Source: Roseiflexus sp.
GTDB lineage: Bacteria; Chloroflexota; Chloroflexia; Chloroflexales; Roseiflexaceae
Direction: 5' to 3'
Length of the DNA stretch: 40,932 nucleotides
NCBI GenBank assembly: GCA_025062325.1
Contig: JANXAL010000010.1
Location: 1-40,932, forward strand
Shown here: piece after piece, positions 7,047-14,911 of the stretch
How positions within the stretch are numbered: position 1 is the stretch's first letter
Layout of the letters: each line of letters opens with the position of its first letter
Translations under genes and position numbers: made by a program
The notes under the pieces: generated by a model
The model's input: the letters and a program-made list of their open reading frames with translations, nothing else
Databases searched by the model: none
What the model was told of the DNA's origin: nothing

Positions 7047-8462
7047 ATGACGGAATACATCGAAAATCGCACCTTCGACGAGATCAGGATTGGCGATTGC
7101 GCATCGCTGACCCGCACCCTGACCAAATCCGACATCGAGTTGTTTGCAGTGATGTCCGGCGATGTCAATCCTGCGCATCTCGATGAGGAGTATGCCCGCA
7201 GCGACATTTTCCACAAGATCATTGCCCACGGAATGTGGGGCGGAGCGCTGATCTCGACCGTTCTCGGCACGATGCTCCCCGGTCCCGGCACTATCTATCT
7301 CAGCCAGACTCTGCGCTTCCGCCGTCCAGTCGCCGTCGGCGATACCATCACGGTAACCGTGACAGTCACTGCGAAAGACCCGGAGAAGCGCCGGGTGACG
7401 CTCGACTGTCAGTGCACCAATCAGAATGGCGAAGTCGTTATCAGCGGGAACGCCGAGGTGCTCGCGCCTGCCGAGAAAGTCAAACGTCCGCGCGTCAGTC
7501 TGCCCGAAGTGTTGCTGCATAAACCCGGCGCCAACTACGAGGCGATCATCAGGCGCGCCTCAACCCTTGGACCAGTGCGCGCCGCAGTTGTGTTCCCCTC
7601 TGAGCCGATTGCGCTCCACGGCATCGTTGAAGCCACTCAGGCAAACCTGATCGATCCGATCATTGTCGGACCCGAAGCGCCGCTGCGTCGGGTGGCGGAA
7701 ACGCTCGGCATCAACCTCGACGCCTTCCGCCTCGAACCGACGATCGATGGCCGCGCTGCAGCGGCGCGTGCGGTCGCAATGGCGCGCGCCGGAGAGGTGG
7801 AAACCATCGTTGATCCTGGCGTACGCTACTACGGACTTTTGCATGAATTGGTTGCCCATGATACCGGCATCGCCGACCACCGGCGCATGAGCCATGTCTA
7901 CGCCATGGACGTGCCCAACTACCCGCGCCTCCTCTTTATCACCGACGCGGGTATGAATACGAACCCGACCCTGGAAGAGAAGCGAGCGATTGTGCAGAAC
8001 GCTATCGACTTGGCGCTGGCGCTCGGCATCGAACAACCGAAAGTCGCCATTCTTGCCGCTGTCGAGACGATCAGTCCAAAACTGCGCTCGACGCTCGATG
8101 CGGCAGCGTTGTGCAAGATGGTTGACCGCCGGCAGATTGTCGGCGGGATTGTGGATGGACCGCTCACCTTCGAGAACGCCGTCTCGCCCGAAGCAGCGCG
8201 CCGGGCGAAACTGACCTCGCCAGTCGCCGGTCAGGCGGACATTCTCGTCGCACCGGACCTGGAAGCTGGCACGATGCTGGTGCAGCAACTGGATCGCCTG
8301 GCGCACGCACAATCCGCCGGTATCATCGTCGGCGGGCGCGTGCCGGTGGCGCTCCCTGAACCGAGTGGCAATCCGCAGAGCGTTCTGGCAGCATGCGCAA
8401 TGGCAGTGCTGGTCGCGCGCAACAGCACAGAACGACGGGAGGAAGCGATGCTGACAAGATAG
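7047..8462 (+). CDS. MaoC-like enoyl-CoA hydratase / phosphate acyltransferase fusion
   Basis: The 471-residue protein joins two enzymes. Residues about 1-145 are a hot-dog MaoC hydratase with SGDVNPAHLDEEYA (catalytic D39 and H44) and IIAHGMWGGALIS. Residues about 160-471 are a phosphate acetyl/butyryltransferase (PVRAAVVFPSEP, LIDPIIVGPE, DAGMNTNPTLEEKRAIVQNA, GQADILVAPDLEAGTML). Such bifunctional enoyl-CoA hydratase/phosphotransacylase proteins are known. The first half would hydrate a crotonyl-CoA-like substrate and the second would interchange acyl-CoA and acyl phosphate. The start at 7047 is set by a strong GAGGGGAGG eight bases upstream; the earlier open frame from 6966 has no family match. 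No acetate or butyrate kinase gene is next to it. Confidence 0.92.
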   Translation: MTEYIENRTFDEIRIGDCASLTRTLTKSDIELFAVMSGDVNPAHLDEEYARSDIFHKIIAHGMWGGALISTVLGTMLPGPGTIYLSQTLRFRRPVAVGDTITVTVTVTAKDPEKRRVTLDCQCTNQNGEVVISGNAEVLAPAEKVKRPRVSLPEVLLHKPGANYEAIIRRASTLGPVRAAVVFPSEPIALHGIVEATQANLIDPIIVGPEAPLRRVAETLGINLDAFRLEPTIDGRAAAARAVAMARAGEVETIVDPGVRYYGLLHELVAHDTGIADHRRMSHVYAMDVPNYPRLLFITDAGMNTNPTLEEKRAIVQNAIDLALALGIEQPKVAILAAVETISPKLRSTLDAAALCKMVDRRQIVGGIVDGPLTFENAVSPEAARRAKLTSPVAGQADILVAPDLEAGTMLVQQLDRLAHAQSAGIIVGGRVPVALPEPSGNPQSVLAACAMAVLVARNSTERREEAMLTR

Positions 8463-8490
8463 CGGCGCCTTATCGCTTCATCGCTCAAGC

Positions 8491-8847
8491 TTAGATGCCC
8501 TGCTGTCGTTCAGGCATCCAGGCGCTCAACGCGGCATGCACTAGCCAGGGAACCATCGCAAGCAACAGAAAAACGATTAACAGCGGATAGAACGTGACGT
8601 AGAGCATGATCGGCGGCAGCGAAAAGGGCAACGCAATCAGGATAGCGCGTAAACGACCAAGCGCCACCGCCGGACCGATCAGCAGCGCGGTCGAAATCAC
8701 AATCCACATCTCTGTTTCGCTGAGAATCTCAGCGTGCATTAGCCCTGGGGGCCAAAGCGCATCACCTGCCAGCAACCGGCGACCAAAGAATGCGATCAGA
8801 CCGGCAATCAACACGAGATACCCGCGCGCGACACGATGCGTAAACAT
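8491..8847 (-). CDS. Small integral membrane protein, unknown
   Basis: A 118-residue protein with about four hydrophobic segments (about residues 8-25, 46-66, 72-88 and 87-108: VLIAGLIAFFG, MWIVISTALLIGPAVAL, LIALPFSLPPIMLYVTF, LLIVFLLLAMVPWLVHAAL). No motif is recognised. The ATG at 8847 has GAAGG a short way upstream. It converges with the MaoC-Pta gene (28 bases between stops) and diverges from the MFS gene. Function unknown. Confidence 0.7.
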   Translation of the reverse strand: MFTHRVARGYLVLIAGLIAFFGRRLLAGDALWPPGLMHAEILSETEMWIVISTALLIGPAVALGRLRAILIALPFSLPPIMLYVTFYPLLIVFLLLAMVPWLVHAALSAWMPERQQGI

Positions 8848-8937
8848 GGACCTTCGCCCTTTCTATCTATCTGCCGATCAACCAGGACGACGCCTCCTCC
8901 TCGCAGCCTCTCACATTCAACGTTCAACGGTTTCGCC

Positions 8938-8996
8938 TTCCCCCAACCGTTCCGCGCCTCGCACCTCTCGCCTCGCACCTCTCGCCTCAACGATGA
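8938..8996. repeat. CCTCGCACCTCTCG direct repeats
   Basis: CGCCTCGCACCTCTCGCCTCG is followed by a second copy of CACCTCTCGCCTC. This is the reverse-strand form of the GAGGCGAGAGG blocks seen at 14580, 25142, 29340 and 32670, here in the gap between two divergent genes. A short AACGTTCAACGG motif precedes it. Confidence 0.55.
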
Positions 8997-9040
8997 TATA
9001 ATACCACCCTCAAACCGCTCCTTGATCAGTCGTGGTCGCC

Positions 9041-10321
9041 ATGCCCGTCCTATCCCAGCGTGACCGACATTCTCGGCCGGCAGACATCCATAAACAAAAT
9101 GTACGGAGCGTCCTGATCGATGGCATTGGCGTCGGCATTGTCACTGGCGTTTCGACTTTCCTCGGCGTCTTCCTGACCCGCCTTGGCGCCTCTCCCTTCC
9201 TGGTTGGTCTGCTCACATCGCTCCCAGCGCTCACCGGAATGATCCTGTCGATCCCGCTGGGACGCTTTCTTGAGCGACAGCGCAACATGGCCCCATGGTA
9301 TTCCTGGCCCCGCGCAATTGTGCAAGGATCGTTCGTACTGATAGGGCTGATCCCCTTCTTCCTGAGTCCGGAGATGACCGCCTATGCAATCATCGTTATC
9401 TGGGCGCTGGTTACGATCCCGCAGGCAATTGTCAATATCACATTCACCGTTGTCATGGGCGCAGTGGCGGGGCCACGTCAGCGCCAATATCTGATGAGTC
9501 GGCGCTGGTCGATCCTCGGCGCCACAACAGCGATCACGGTAGCGGCGATTGGTGCATTTCTCGACCATGTTACATTTCCGCTGAACTATCAGATTGTCTT
9601 TATGGCTTCATTTGTAGGGGGAGCGCTCAGTTTTGTCTTTTCGCGCCGCCTGACCATTCCCGACAATCCGCTATCCCGGAAGGAAGTCGCACAGCAGTCT
9701 CTGGGAGAATACCTCACCGATGTGCTGTCTGTGTTACGCGAATCGACACCGTTCAGCCGATTCGTTATTAGCGCATTTGTGTTTAACTTGGGCATGATGA
9801 TGGCGCTGCCCCTCTTCCCGCTCTACTGGGTGCGTCAGCTCAGCGCTTCGGACTTCTGGATCGGACTGATCAACATGACCAATAACGGCGTGCTGCTGAT
9901 CGCTTACTTCATCTGGACGGCGCTTACCCGGCGCAAGGGAAATGTGCTGGTGTTGCGCATTTGCACATTTGGACTGGCGCTCTACCCGCTGCTAACGGCG
10001 CTAACGCCACGGGTCGAGCCGCTGGTCGTCTACGCGGCGCTGGCTGGCATCTTCGGTGCGGGATTGAATTTGGTGCTGTTCGACATTTCGCTGGCGACAA
10101 CATTGCCCGAGCGAACGGCGTCGTACATCGCACTCTACCAGTTGACGACCCATATCGCAACCCTGGCAGCGCCGCTGGTCGGCACACTGTTCGCGGATCT
10201 CTTCGGCTACACGCCAGCGCTGCTGACCAGCGCGGCGCTCCGCCTGGTCGGCGCTGTTCTTTTCGTCTGGTTAGAGGTTGGCGTTGCTACAGAACATCCC
10301 CGCGCTGTGCAGGTGGCATAG
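9041..10321 (+). CDS. Major facilitator superfamily transporter
   Basis: About 426 residues with some twelve hydrophobic segments. The first half has GIGVGIVTGVSTFLGVFLTR and an MFS loop 2-3 region (LTGMILSIPLGRFLERQRN); a long central loop (ADNPLSRKEVA region) separates the halves. An inner-membrane proton- or solute-coupled permease is expected, but its substrate cannot be told. The ATG at 9041 is preferred to a GTG at 9032; neither has a clear ribosome binding site. The stop is two bases from the ATG of the next gene, so the two are probably co-transcribed. Confidence 0.88.
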   Translation: MPVLSQRDRHSRPADIHKQNVRSVLIDGIGVGIVTGVSTFLGVFLTRLGASPFLVGLLTSLPALTGMILSIPLGRFLERQRNMAPWYSWPRAIVQGSFVLIGLIPFFLSPEMTAYAIIVIWALVTIPQAIVNITFTVVMGAVAGPRQRQYLMSRRWSILGATTAITVAAIGAFLDHVTFPLNYQIVFMASFVGGALSFVFSRRLTIPDNPLSRKEVAQQSLGEYLTDVLSVLRESTPFSRFVISAFVFNLGMMMALPLFPLYWVRQLSASDFWIGLINMTNNGVLLIAYFIWTALTRRKGNVLVLRICTFGLALYPLLTALTPRVEPLVVYAALAGIFGAGLNLVLFDISLATTLPERTASYIALYQLTTHIATLAAPLVGTLFADLFGYTPALLTSAALRLVGAVLFVWLEVGVATEHPRAVQVA

Positions 10322-10323
10322 TT

Positions 10324-10914
10324 ATGGCGGATCAGCGTGTGATTACCATCGACGGTGTGACCCTAACGGTCATCGTTACGCGCAAAGCGGTCAAACATAT
10401 CAACGCCCGCTTGCGCGCTACAACCCTCTCCGTTAGCGCACCCTATCTGGTCAATGACGCAGACCTCGAGAACGCAATCTCGACTCTGGCGCGCCGCTTG
10501 ATTCGGCGCATCCACAAGCAGCAGGTCAACTGCGAGGAAGATGCTCTAGCGCTAGTGCAGCGGGTCGCCGCTCGCTTTCCCGAACCGCCGCTCGTTGCCC
10601 ACGCTGAGTTTGCGTTGACCGAAGGGCGCTGGGGCAGCTACAGCGTTGCGACGCGCACCATACGCCTGCATGCGGTACTGCGGCACATGCCGCGCTGGGT
10701 GCTCGAGGCAGTTGTAGCCCACGAGATCGCCCACGCGGTGCATCCTAACCATTCACCCGCGTTCTGGCGCTTGCTCCGGAGCGTCTGCCCCGATACCGAC
10801 CGTGCACAGGCATTTCTCGAGGCAGTAACCTGGATGGCGCGCACGTGGCACAACCTGTCGCCAGTCGAACGCACGCTGCTGGCGGGGATGTGCAATGAGA
10901 CCCACGAGGCCTGA
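10324..10914 (+). CDS. YgjP/SprT-like metallopeptidase-type protein (DUF45)
   Basis: The 196-residue protein has the zinc-peptidase signature VVAHEIAHAVHPNHSPAFWRL: H133, E134 and H137 of HEIAH, with a third ligand H143 in the PNHSPAFW extension typical of the M48-related DUF45 family. The segment GRWGSYSVATRTIRLHAVLR before it is also family-typical ('wGS...i.ln..L'). Substrate is unknown; in other bacteria members are found with DNA restriction or repair genes, but no such gene is nearby here. The start at 10324 lies just 2 bases after the MFS stop. The same frame is open far upstream inside the MFS gene, but that part has no coding character. Confidence 0.85.
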   Translation: MADQRVITIDGVTLTVIVTRKAVKHINARLRATTLSVSAPYLVNDADLENAISTLARRLIRRIHKQQVNCEEDALALVQRVAARFPEPPLVAHAEFALTEGRWGSYSVATRTIRLHAVLRHMPRWVLEAVVAHEIAHAVHPNHSPAFWRLLRSVCPDTDRAQAFLEAVTWMARTWHNLSPVERTLLAGMCNETHEA

Positions 10915-10926
10915 CGTCACGCCCCT

Positions 10927-10955
10927 TTGACATGAATCGCTGGCTATGCTAGAAT
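10927..10955 (+). promoter_or_regulatory. Promoter of tRNA-Cys
   Basis: A perfect -35 TTGACA (10927-10932), a 17-base spacer and -10 TAGAAT (10950-10955), ending 10 bases before the tRNA. It matches the layout of the tRNA-His promoter at 19759. Confidence 0.85.
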
Positions 10956-10963
10956 CGAAGCAG

Positions 10964-11040
<77 letters not shown>

Positions 11041-11229
11041 TATCCGGTATAGCCCTGGCATTCGCCAGCATATATGCGGTCCGCTAGTTATCTACAACGC
11101 GCGTTGCTTAGCCACTAGCGCGCAAGGGTGGCGACACTGCATCAGCAGGCGTGATTGTCCTGCAACTTGCCCGGTCGTCCCTACTACTCACAATATTTCA
11201 GAAAGCTACGAGGCTCGAACACCGATGGC

Positions 11230-11269
11230 GTACAAGATCGCACCCCCGTGTGATCAGTGCGATCTGTAC
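11230..11269. repeat. Long inverted repeat in gene-free region
   Basis: GTACA-a-GATCGCAC (11230-11243) pairs with GTGCGATCTGTAC (11257-11269): 13 pairs, one bulged A and a 13-base loop. It has no T-run. It may be an RNA hairpin or a protein-binding palindrome. Confidence 0.6.
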
Positions 11270-11654
11270 CTATTTGACATTCACATGACCGTGACCGCCA
11301 CGAGGAGTCCAAGCGATGACCGGAGCAAGTGAAGTGCCTGCTGCACATGAAGCGCGGCAACAGTTGAGGCGCTCTTCCGGCCAACGGTAGGACCGCCTGC
11401 TCCATGGGCGACGACCCTTGGATAGCTTTGGTTTGCAGAGGGGAGCGCTTTTCTGAGGGTGCGTCAGCACTACAGCGTCTCTATCATCCATGCCTTCCCG
11501 ACGCAACGTACCATGGAGAGAGATATTTTATTGCAGAATATCATCGAATTGTGAATAGACTGTCACAAGATTGTTCACACCAGGGGCCATGATCCCTGCT
11601 ATCATGGAAACGGGTTCGCCGAGAAGCGACCTGCATGTCAGTGGCATATCACCT

Positions 11655-11679
11655 GTCGTGGTACTGGCTCTACCACGAC
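11655..11679. repeat. Perfect 9-bp hairpin upstream of the hypothetical gene
   Basis: GTCGTGGTA (11655-11663) and TACCACGAC (11671-11679) pair perfectly around CTGGCTC. It lies 87 bases before the start of the next gene, so it could be a leader hairpin or an operator. Confidence 0.5.
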
Positions 11680-11765
11680 CCATAAGGGCGGATGTCGTCT
11701 CGCAACGGTGCGTACACTGACAATCGCGCACAGGCGCGACCGCTCCTGGAAAGGACGCATCGGCT

Positions 11766-12203
11766 ATGGGAATGCCCATCGATATCGACCTGGACGCGCT
11801 GGACGTTTCGGAACTCGAACGTCTGCGCGATGCGATCAATCGCCGTATTTTGCGGAAGCGGCGCACCAAGGGATTGACGCTGCCGGAGTTGCTGCGTCTC
11901 TTCGAAGAAACGAAAGCCGTGCTCGCCGAGCATCACCGCGAATGGCGCTCGCTCGAACGCTGGCAGTGGATGGATGGCGAGATCAAATTCTGGCTTAATC
12001 CGGTCGACCAGGAGTCCTATCGCGCAGGATGGTACTCGATTGACGATCTGATTGCCTGGGTATACAACGAAGGTCCAATCGTCATCCGTCGAGAGGAGGA
12101 CGAAGACGACGAACTCGATGATGAATGGAACGCGCGTGATAACCGCGATAATGTGACGATCCACTGGTTGCCCGACAGTGAAACGCACACGATGTCGCGC
12201 TGA
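11766..12203 (+). CDS. Hypothetical acidic protein
   Basis: A 145-residue soluble protein with no recognised family. The N-terminal third looks helical and amphipathic (DLDALDVSELERLRDAINRR, then KGLTLPELLRLFEETKAVLA). The middle has WRSLERWQWMDGEIKFWLNP and a Trp/Tyr-rich AGWYSIDDLIAWVYNEGPIV, and the end is strongly acidic (REEDEDDELDDEWN). The coding pattern is good. ATG at 11766 is chosen because GGAAAGGA lies 10 bases upstream; ATG at 11772 is an alternative. It converges with the zinc-ribbon gene; 9 bases separate the two stops. Confidence 0.75.
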   Translation: MGMPIDIDLDALDVSELERLRDAINRRILRKRRTKGLTLPELLRLFEETKAVLAEHHREWRSLERWQWMDGEIKFWLNPVDQESYRAGWYSIDDLIAWVYNEGPIVIRREEDEDDELDDEWNARDNRDNVTIHWLPDSETHTMSR

Positions 12204-12212
12204 TTGACCGCT

Positions 12213-12683
12213 TTACCCCGCCCGCAGGCCGCAGTTCGGGCAAAACACGGCGGTCTGCGGCATCTGAAAACCGCACGAGGCGCAAGTCTTGCCGCCCGCA
12301 ACCGGTTGTGGCGGTGGCGGTGTGGGTGGTAGCGAACGTGGCGGCTCGACACTCACGGGGACGTGCTGAGTCCGGGGAGCGGAGGTCGGCTCAGTAAATG
12401 CTAATCCCTGGACGTGGCGTAGCTCCTCTTCTTTCAATGTCAGACGTGCCTGTAACGCTTCAATCTCGCGCAGCAGCGCCGCTAGCGTCGGCGACTGAAT
12501 CGCGCCAGCCTTGAGCAGTTCGATTGCTCGATCGCCGCACTCCAGTCGCTTGGCATCAAGCTGACGGCGAAGATGACTGATCTCACCCTGAATGGCAGTC
12601 ACCCGCTGAAACTTCTCCGCCTCGAAGCGGGCGCGATCAACCCCCTCGGCAATTTTTCGGCTCAGTTCATCAAGAAAACCCAT
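12213..12683 (-). CDS. Coiled-coil protein with C-terminal zinc ribbon
   Basis: A 156-residue cytoplasmic protein. Residues about 1-95 are strongly helical and heptad-like (FLDELSRKIAEGVDRARFEA, then LLREIEALQARLTLKEEEL). A Pro-rich linker (LPPTPPPPQP) leads to a double-CXXC zinc ribbon, CASCGFQMPQTAVFCPNCG. The same ribbon type occurs in three nearby proteins (kinase, 16234 membrane protein, ABC fusion), suggesting a shared partner. The start ATG at 12683 has an AGGGGGTGGG run just upstream. The function of such proteins is not established. Confidence 0.8.
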   Translation of the reverse strand: MGFLDELSRKIAEGVDRARFEAEKFQRVTAIQGEISHLRRQLDAKRLECGDRAIELLKAGAIQSPTLAALLREIEALQARLTLKEEELRHVQGLAFTEPTSAPRTQHVPVSVEPPRSLPPTPPPPQPVAGGKTCASCGFQMPQTAVFCPNCGLRAG

Positions 12684-12731
12684 AACCCACCCCCTGGTTT
12701 TCCTGTATCATAGAAGAGCGTATCGTTGACG

Positions 12732-12746
12732 ATTTATTTAATAAAT
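12732..12746. promoter_or_regulatory. AT-rich palindrome between divergent genes
   Basis: ATTTATT-T-AATAAAT is a perfect 7-1-7 palindrome in otherwise GC-rich DNA. It lies between the divergent genes at 12683 (-) and 12750 (+), three bases before the plus-strand ATG. An operator or an AT-rich promoter part is inferred. Confidence 0.35.
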
Positions 12747-12749
12747 CTC

Positions 12750-12935
12750 ATGTCTGATCAACCTGAACGACGCGTGACGCGCGGGTGTATTGGCATCGTC
12801 ATCGTTGCATTGAGCGCACTCTTCGTGCATGCGTGGCAGACTGGCTGGAGCGTCGCGACAATCGCGCTGATTGCGGTGCTGATTGCGGCAATAGTTGCTG
12901 CCATTGCCATCAACATTGTTGAACGCAAGCATTGA
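12750..12935 (+). CDS. Small two-TM membrane protein
   Basis: A 61-residue protein from the ATG at 12750 (MSDQPERRVTRGCIGIVIVA). Two hydrophobic stretches (about residues 13-27 and 33-56: GIVIVALSALFVHAW and VATIALIAVLIAAIVAAIAI) indicate a membrane hairpin with charged ends. The frame is open to a TTG at 12726, but that reaches through an AT-rich palindrome and is unlikely. Divergent from the zinc-ribbon gene. No family is recognised. Confidence 0.6.
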   Translation: MSDQPERRVTRGCIGIVIVALSALFVHAWQTGWSVATIALIAVLIAAIVAAIAINIVERKH

Positions 12936-13003
12936 GCGTTCTCCAGACCTGCAATCCGCCCGCCTCCGGGTGTTCCGCGACCTGCCTGTGAACTCTGGCG
13001 CGG

Positions 13004-14476
13004 CTACGGCGTGGCTGGCACGAGAATAAACCCGGTGATTGAGGCGCGATACTTGACTCCGCTTGCATCTTCGGCGATCTTCTGCGGTTCACCACCGACA
13101 TATGAGAGCGGCACGCTAGTATTGATTCGCGCCTGCGGTCCAAACCGTTCCTGAACAGCGCGCGTATATGCAAGGACGAACGCCTGCTCGACATCGCTGC
13201 CATGTTGAACAACCACTTCAATATTTTCAACCGTAAACTGTTGCTGGATCAGGCGCTGCGGCGTCGGTGTCGCCAACGCCGGAATACTCTGTATGGCGCG
13301 CGCAGCAAGATCAGGAAATGCCAGCGCCACGGTCGCCGCCAGCAGTGCGATGACCACAAAGATGAAAAGCGCCGTACCAAGCCTTGAAGATCGGCGCGCT
13401 TTTGGAGGCGCTCCCGGTTTCTGCACGGGCGCAGTCGCCGGAGCGGACGATGGCGCCGCCTGGGGCGCTCGAATGGTCGGCGGCGCTGCGGATTGAGGCG
13501 CGGCAGGAGGAGTTGATGACGAAACTGGTTGAGGTGCGGCTGGCGCAGCGACCTGGGCTGATGTCGGGAGCGCTTGAGTCGCCGGGACGACGCGCACCTG
13601 TGCGGGCGCATGGTCAGGCAAGAGCGCTCGGCGAAACTCCGCCACACTCCGGTAGCGTTCCTCCGGCTTCATCTTCAACGCCTTCATAATTGCATCAGAC
13701 GTGCGCTTGGAGACGTTCGGGCGCAAAGCGTAGACCGGCGGGAATGAAAAGGGCGGCTCATCGCGCGGGTCGCGTCCGGTGAGCATATGATGCAGGGTCG
13801 CGCCAAGCGAAAAGATATCCGACTCAGGCGTGGCAATGCCCTGATACTGCTCAGGCGGGGCGTAGCCGGGGGTGCCGATCTGTGTGCCGCGCTGCAACGG
13901 CTGAAACACCTTCGCAATGCCGAAGTCAATCAATTTCACATTGTCGTCCGGCTCGATCATGATATTCGAGGGCTTGATGTCGCGGAAGATAATCGGCGGG
14001 TTCTGCCGATGGAGATATTCCAGCACGTCGCAGATCTGATCCGCCCACCGCAACGCGCGCTCTTCAGGGATGAACCGTTCACGCCGAATGATGTCTTCTA
14101 GATCAGACCCGTGCACGAAGTCCATCGCCAAATAGTGACACCCCTCGTCTTTAAAGTCGGCGTAGACGCGAGGGATGCGCGGATGCCGCAGTTGCTCCAG
14201 GATCTTTGCCTCCGCCTCGAAGCGCGCTACTGCCTCGTCACGTTCACGCGGGTCAGTGAAGCGGTCCAGCATCTGCTTGATTGCATAGATGCGACCATTA
14301 TCATCAATCGCCTCGAAAACCGCCCCCTGCCCGCCTTCCTTAATCACGCGCGTGATGTAATAGCGTGGACCAGCGTTGTTCAGGATGACATCGTGACCAC
14401 AATGCTGACAGAACCGGGCGCGCCGGAGATTCGGCTTGTGGCATTTAGGGCAAAGAATCTGCTGGACATTGGTCAT
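13004..14476 (-). CDS. Membrane-anchored Ser/Thr protein kinase with N-terminal zinc ribbon
   Basis: A 490-residue receptor-type kinase. Residues 9-26 form a zinc ribbon (CPKC...FCQHCG). The kinase domain (about 40-290) has glycine loop KEGGQGAVFE, ATP-binding K67 (YAIKQ), catalytic loop FRDIKPSN (D166, N171), DFG at 184-186 and APPE at the APE site. HRD is FRD here; all other key residues are present. A Pro/Ala-rich linker (about 290-365) leads to one TM helix (367-388) and an outside domain of about 100 residues. The start at 14476 puts the ribbon first, as in related kinases; the open frame extends upstream through repeats with no match. A natural partner is the double-FHA protein at 16989-19700. 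Confidence 0.92.
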   Translation of the reverse strand: MTNVQQILCPKCHKPNLRRARFCQHCGHDVILNNAGPRYYITRVIKEGGQGAVFEAIDDNGRIYAIKQMLDRFTDPRERDEAVARFEAEAKILEQLRHPRIPRVYADFKDEGCHYLAMDFVHGSDLEDIIRRERFIPEERALRWADQICDVLEYLHRQNPPIIFRDIKPSNIMIEPDDNVKLIDFGIAKVFQPLQRGTQIGTPGYAPPEQYQGIATPESDIFSLGATLHHMLTGRDPRDEPPFSFPPVYALRPNVSKRTSDAIMKALKMKPEERYRSVAEFRRALLPDHAPAQVRVVPATQALPTSAQVAAPAAPQPVSSSTPPAAPQSAAPPTIRAPQAAPSSAPATAPVQKPGAPPKARRSSRLGTALFIFVVIALLAATVALAFPDLAARAIQSIPALATPTPQRLIQQQFTVENIEVVVQHGSDVEQAFVLAYTRAVQERFGPQARINTSVPLSYVGGEPQKIAEDASGVKYRASITGFILVPATP

Positions 14477-14900
14477 ATGCAGACCTGTGACGTGCGCACC
14501 AGGCATCACAAGCGTTTCCCTGGTAGGGTAGCACACCTGCGCGGAAACGGCAACTATTGCCCTCTCAGGTATTACGCGCCAGAGACGCCTAGAGTTGCGG
14601 ACGCGGTGAGAGGAGCGAGGCCAGCGACACGAGATGAGAGGCAGAAGGTAAGAGGTGCCAGGCAAGAGACAAGAGGCGCCAGGCAAGAGGCGCGCATACG
14701 CTCGTGCGTGTCTCTTCGCTGATCCGCTCCCCCGTTCGCTGACGGGCGAAAGAGGCATAGGCAAGAGGCTTGGGGCAAGAGGCGTGCATGCGCTCATTCG
14801 TTTCCATTCGCTTATTCGCTTCCCCATTCGCTGACCGCTTCATTCGCTTATCCGCTTCCCCATTCGCTGACAGCGCAGCGGTGCACATAACCCCTACCCC
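14477..14900. repeat. Low-complexity GAGGCAAGAGGC / TTCGCTTCCCC blocks
   Basis: No gene is seen. About 14630-14700 and 14750-14790 hold imperfect GAGGCGCCAGGCAAGAGGC units. About 14710-14875 holds TTCGCTTATCCGCTTCCCCA-type units with GCTGACCG between them. The same two-block design recurs at 29280-29660 (reversed) and 32670-32860. The end at 14889 is a CCCCTACCCCTTACCCCTTAA tract. Confidence 0.75.
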
Positions 14901-14911
14901 TTACCCCTTAA
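14889..14911. repeat. G-rich tract supplying a stop codon
   Basis: On the minus strand the tract reads TTAAGGGGTAAGGGGTAGGG. It supplies the last two sense codons (AAG GGG) and the TAA stop of the methyltransferase gene. It is related to the TTAGGGG tracts at 3741, 16971, 29053 and 32921. Confidence 0.8.

Larger units (their letters stand above)
11041..11765. other. 725-base region with two strong hairpins, no clear gene
   Basis: No open frame here resembles a protein family, and codon patterns are irregular. Two inverted repeats stand out: 11230-11269 (13 paired bases with one bulge) and 11655-11679 (9 perfect pairs). The region could hold a structured RNA or decayed genes. Nothing else is supported. 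Confidence 0.4.

Noticed and set aside
7560-8312. 250-codon minus-strand open frame
   Set aside because: Antisense shadow of the phosphotransacylase domain; no family resemblance.
9961-10323. N-terminal extension of the DUF45 protein
   Set aside because: This part lies inside the MFS gene in another frame; the ATG at 10324 two bases after the MFS stop gives the proper family start.
14477-14827. N-terminal extension of the Ser/Thr kinase
   Set aside because: The extra codons translate low-complexity repeats; the zinc ribbon starts right after the ATG at 14476.
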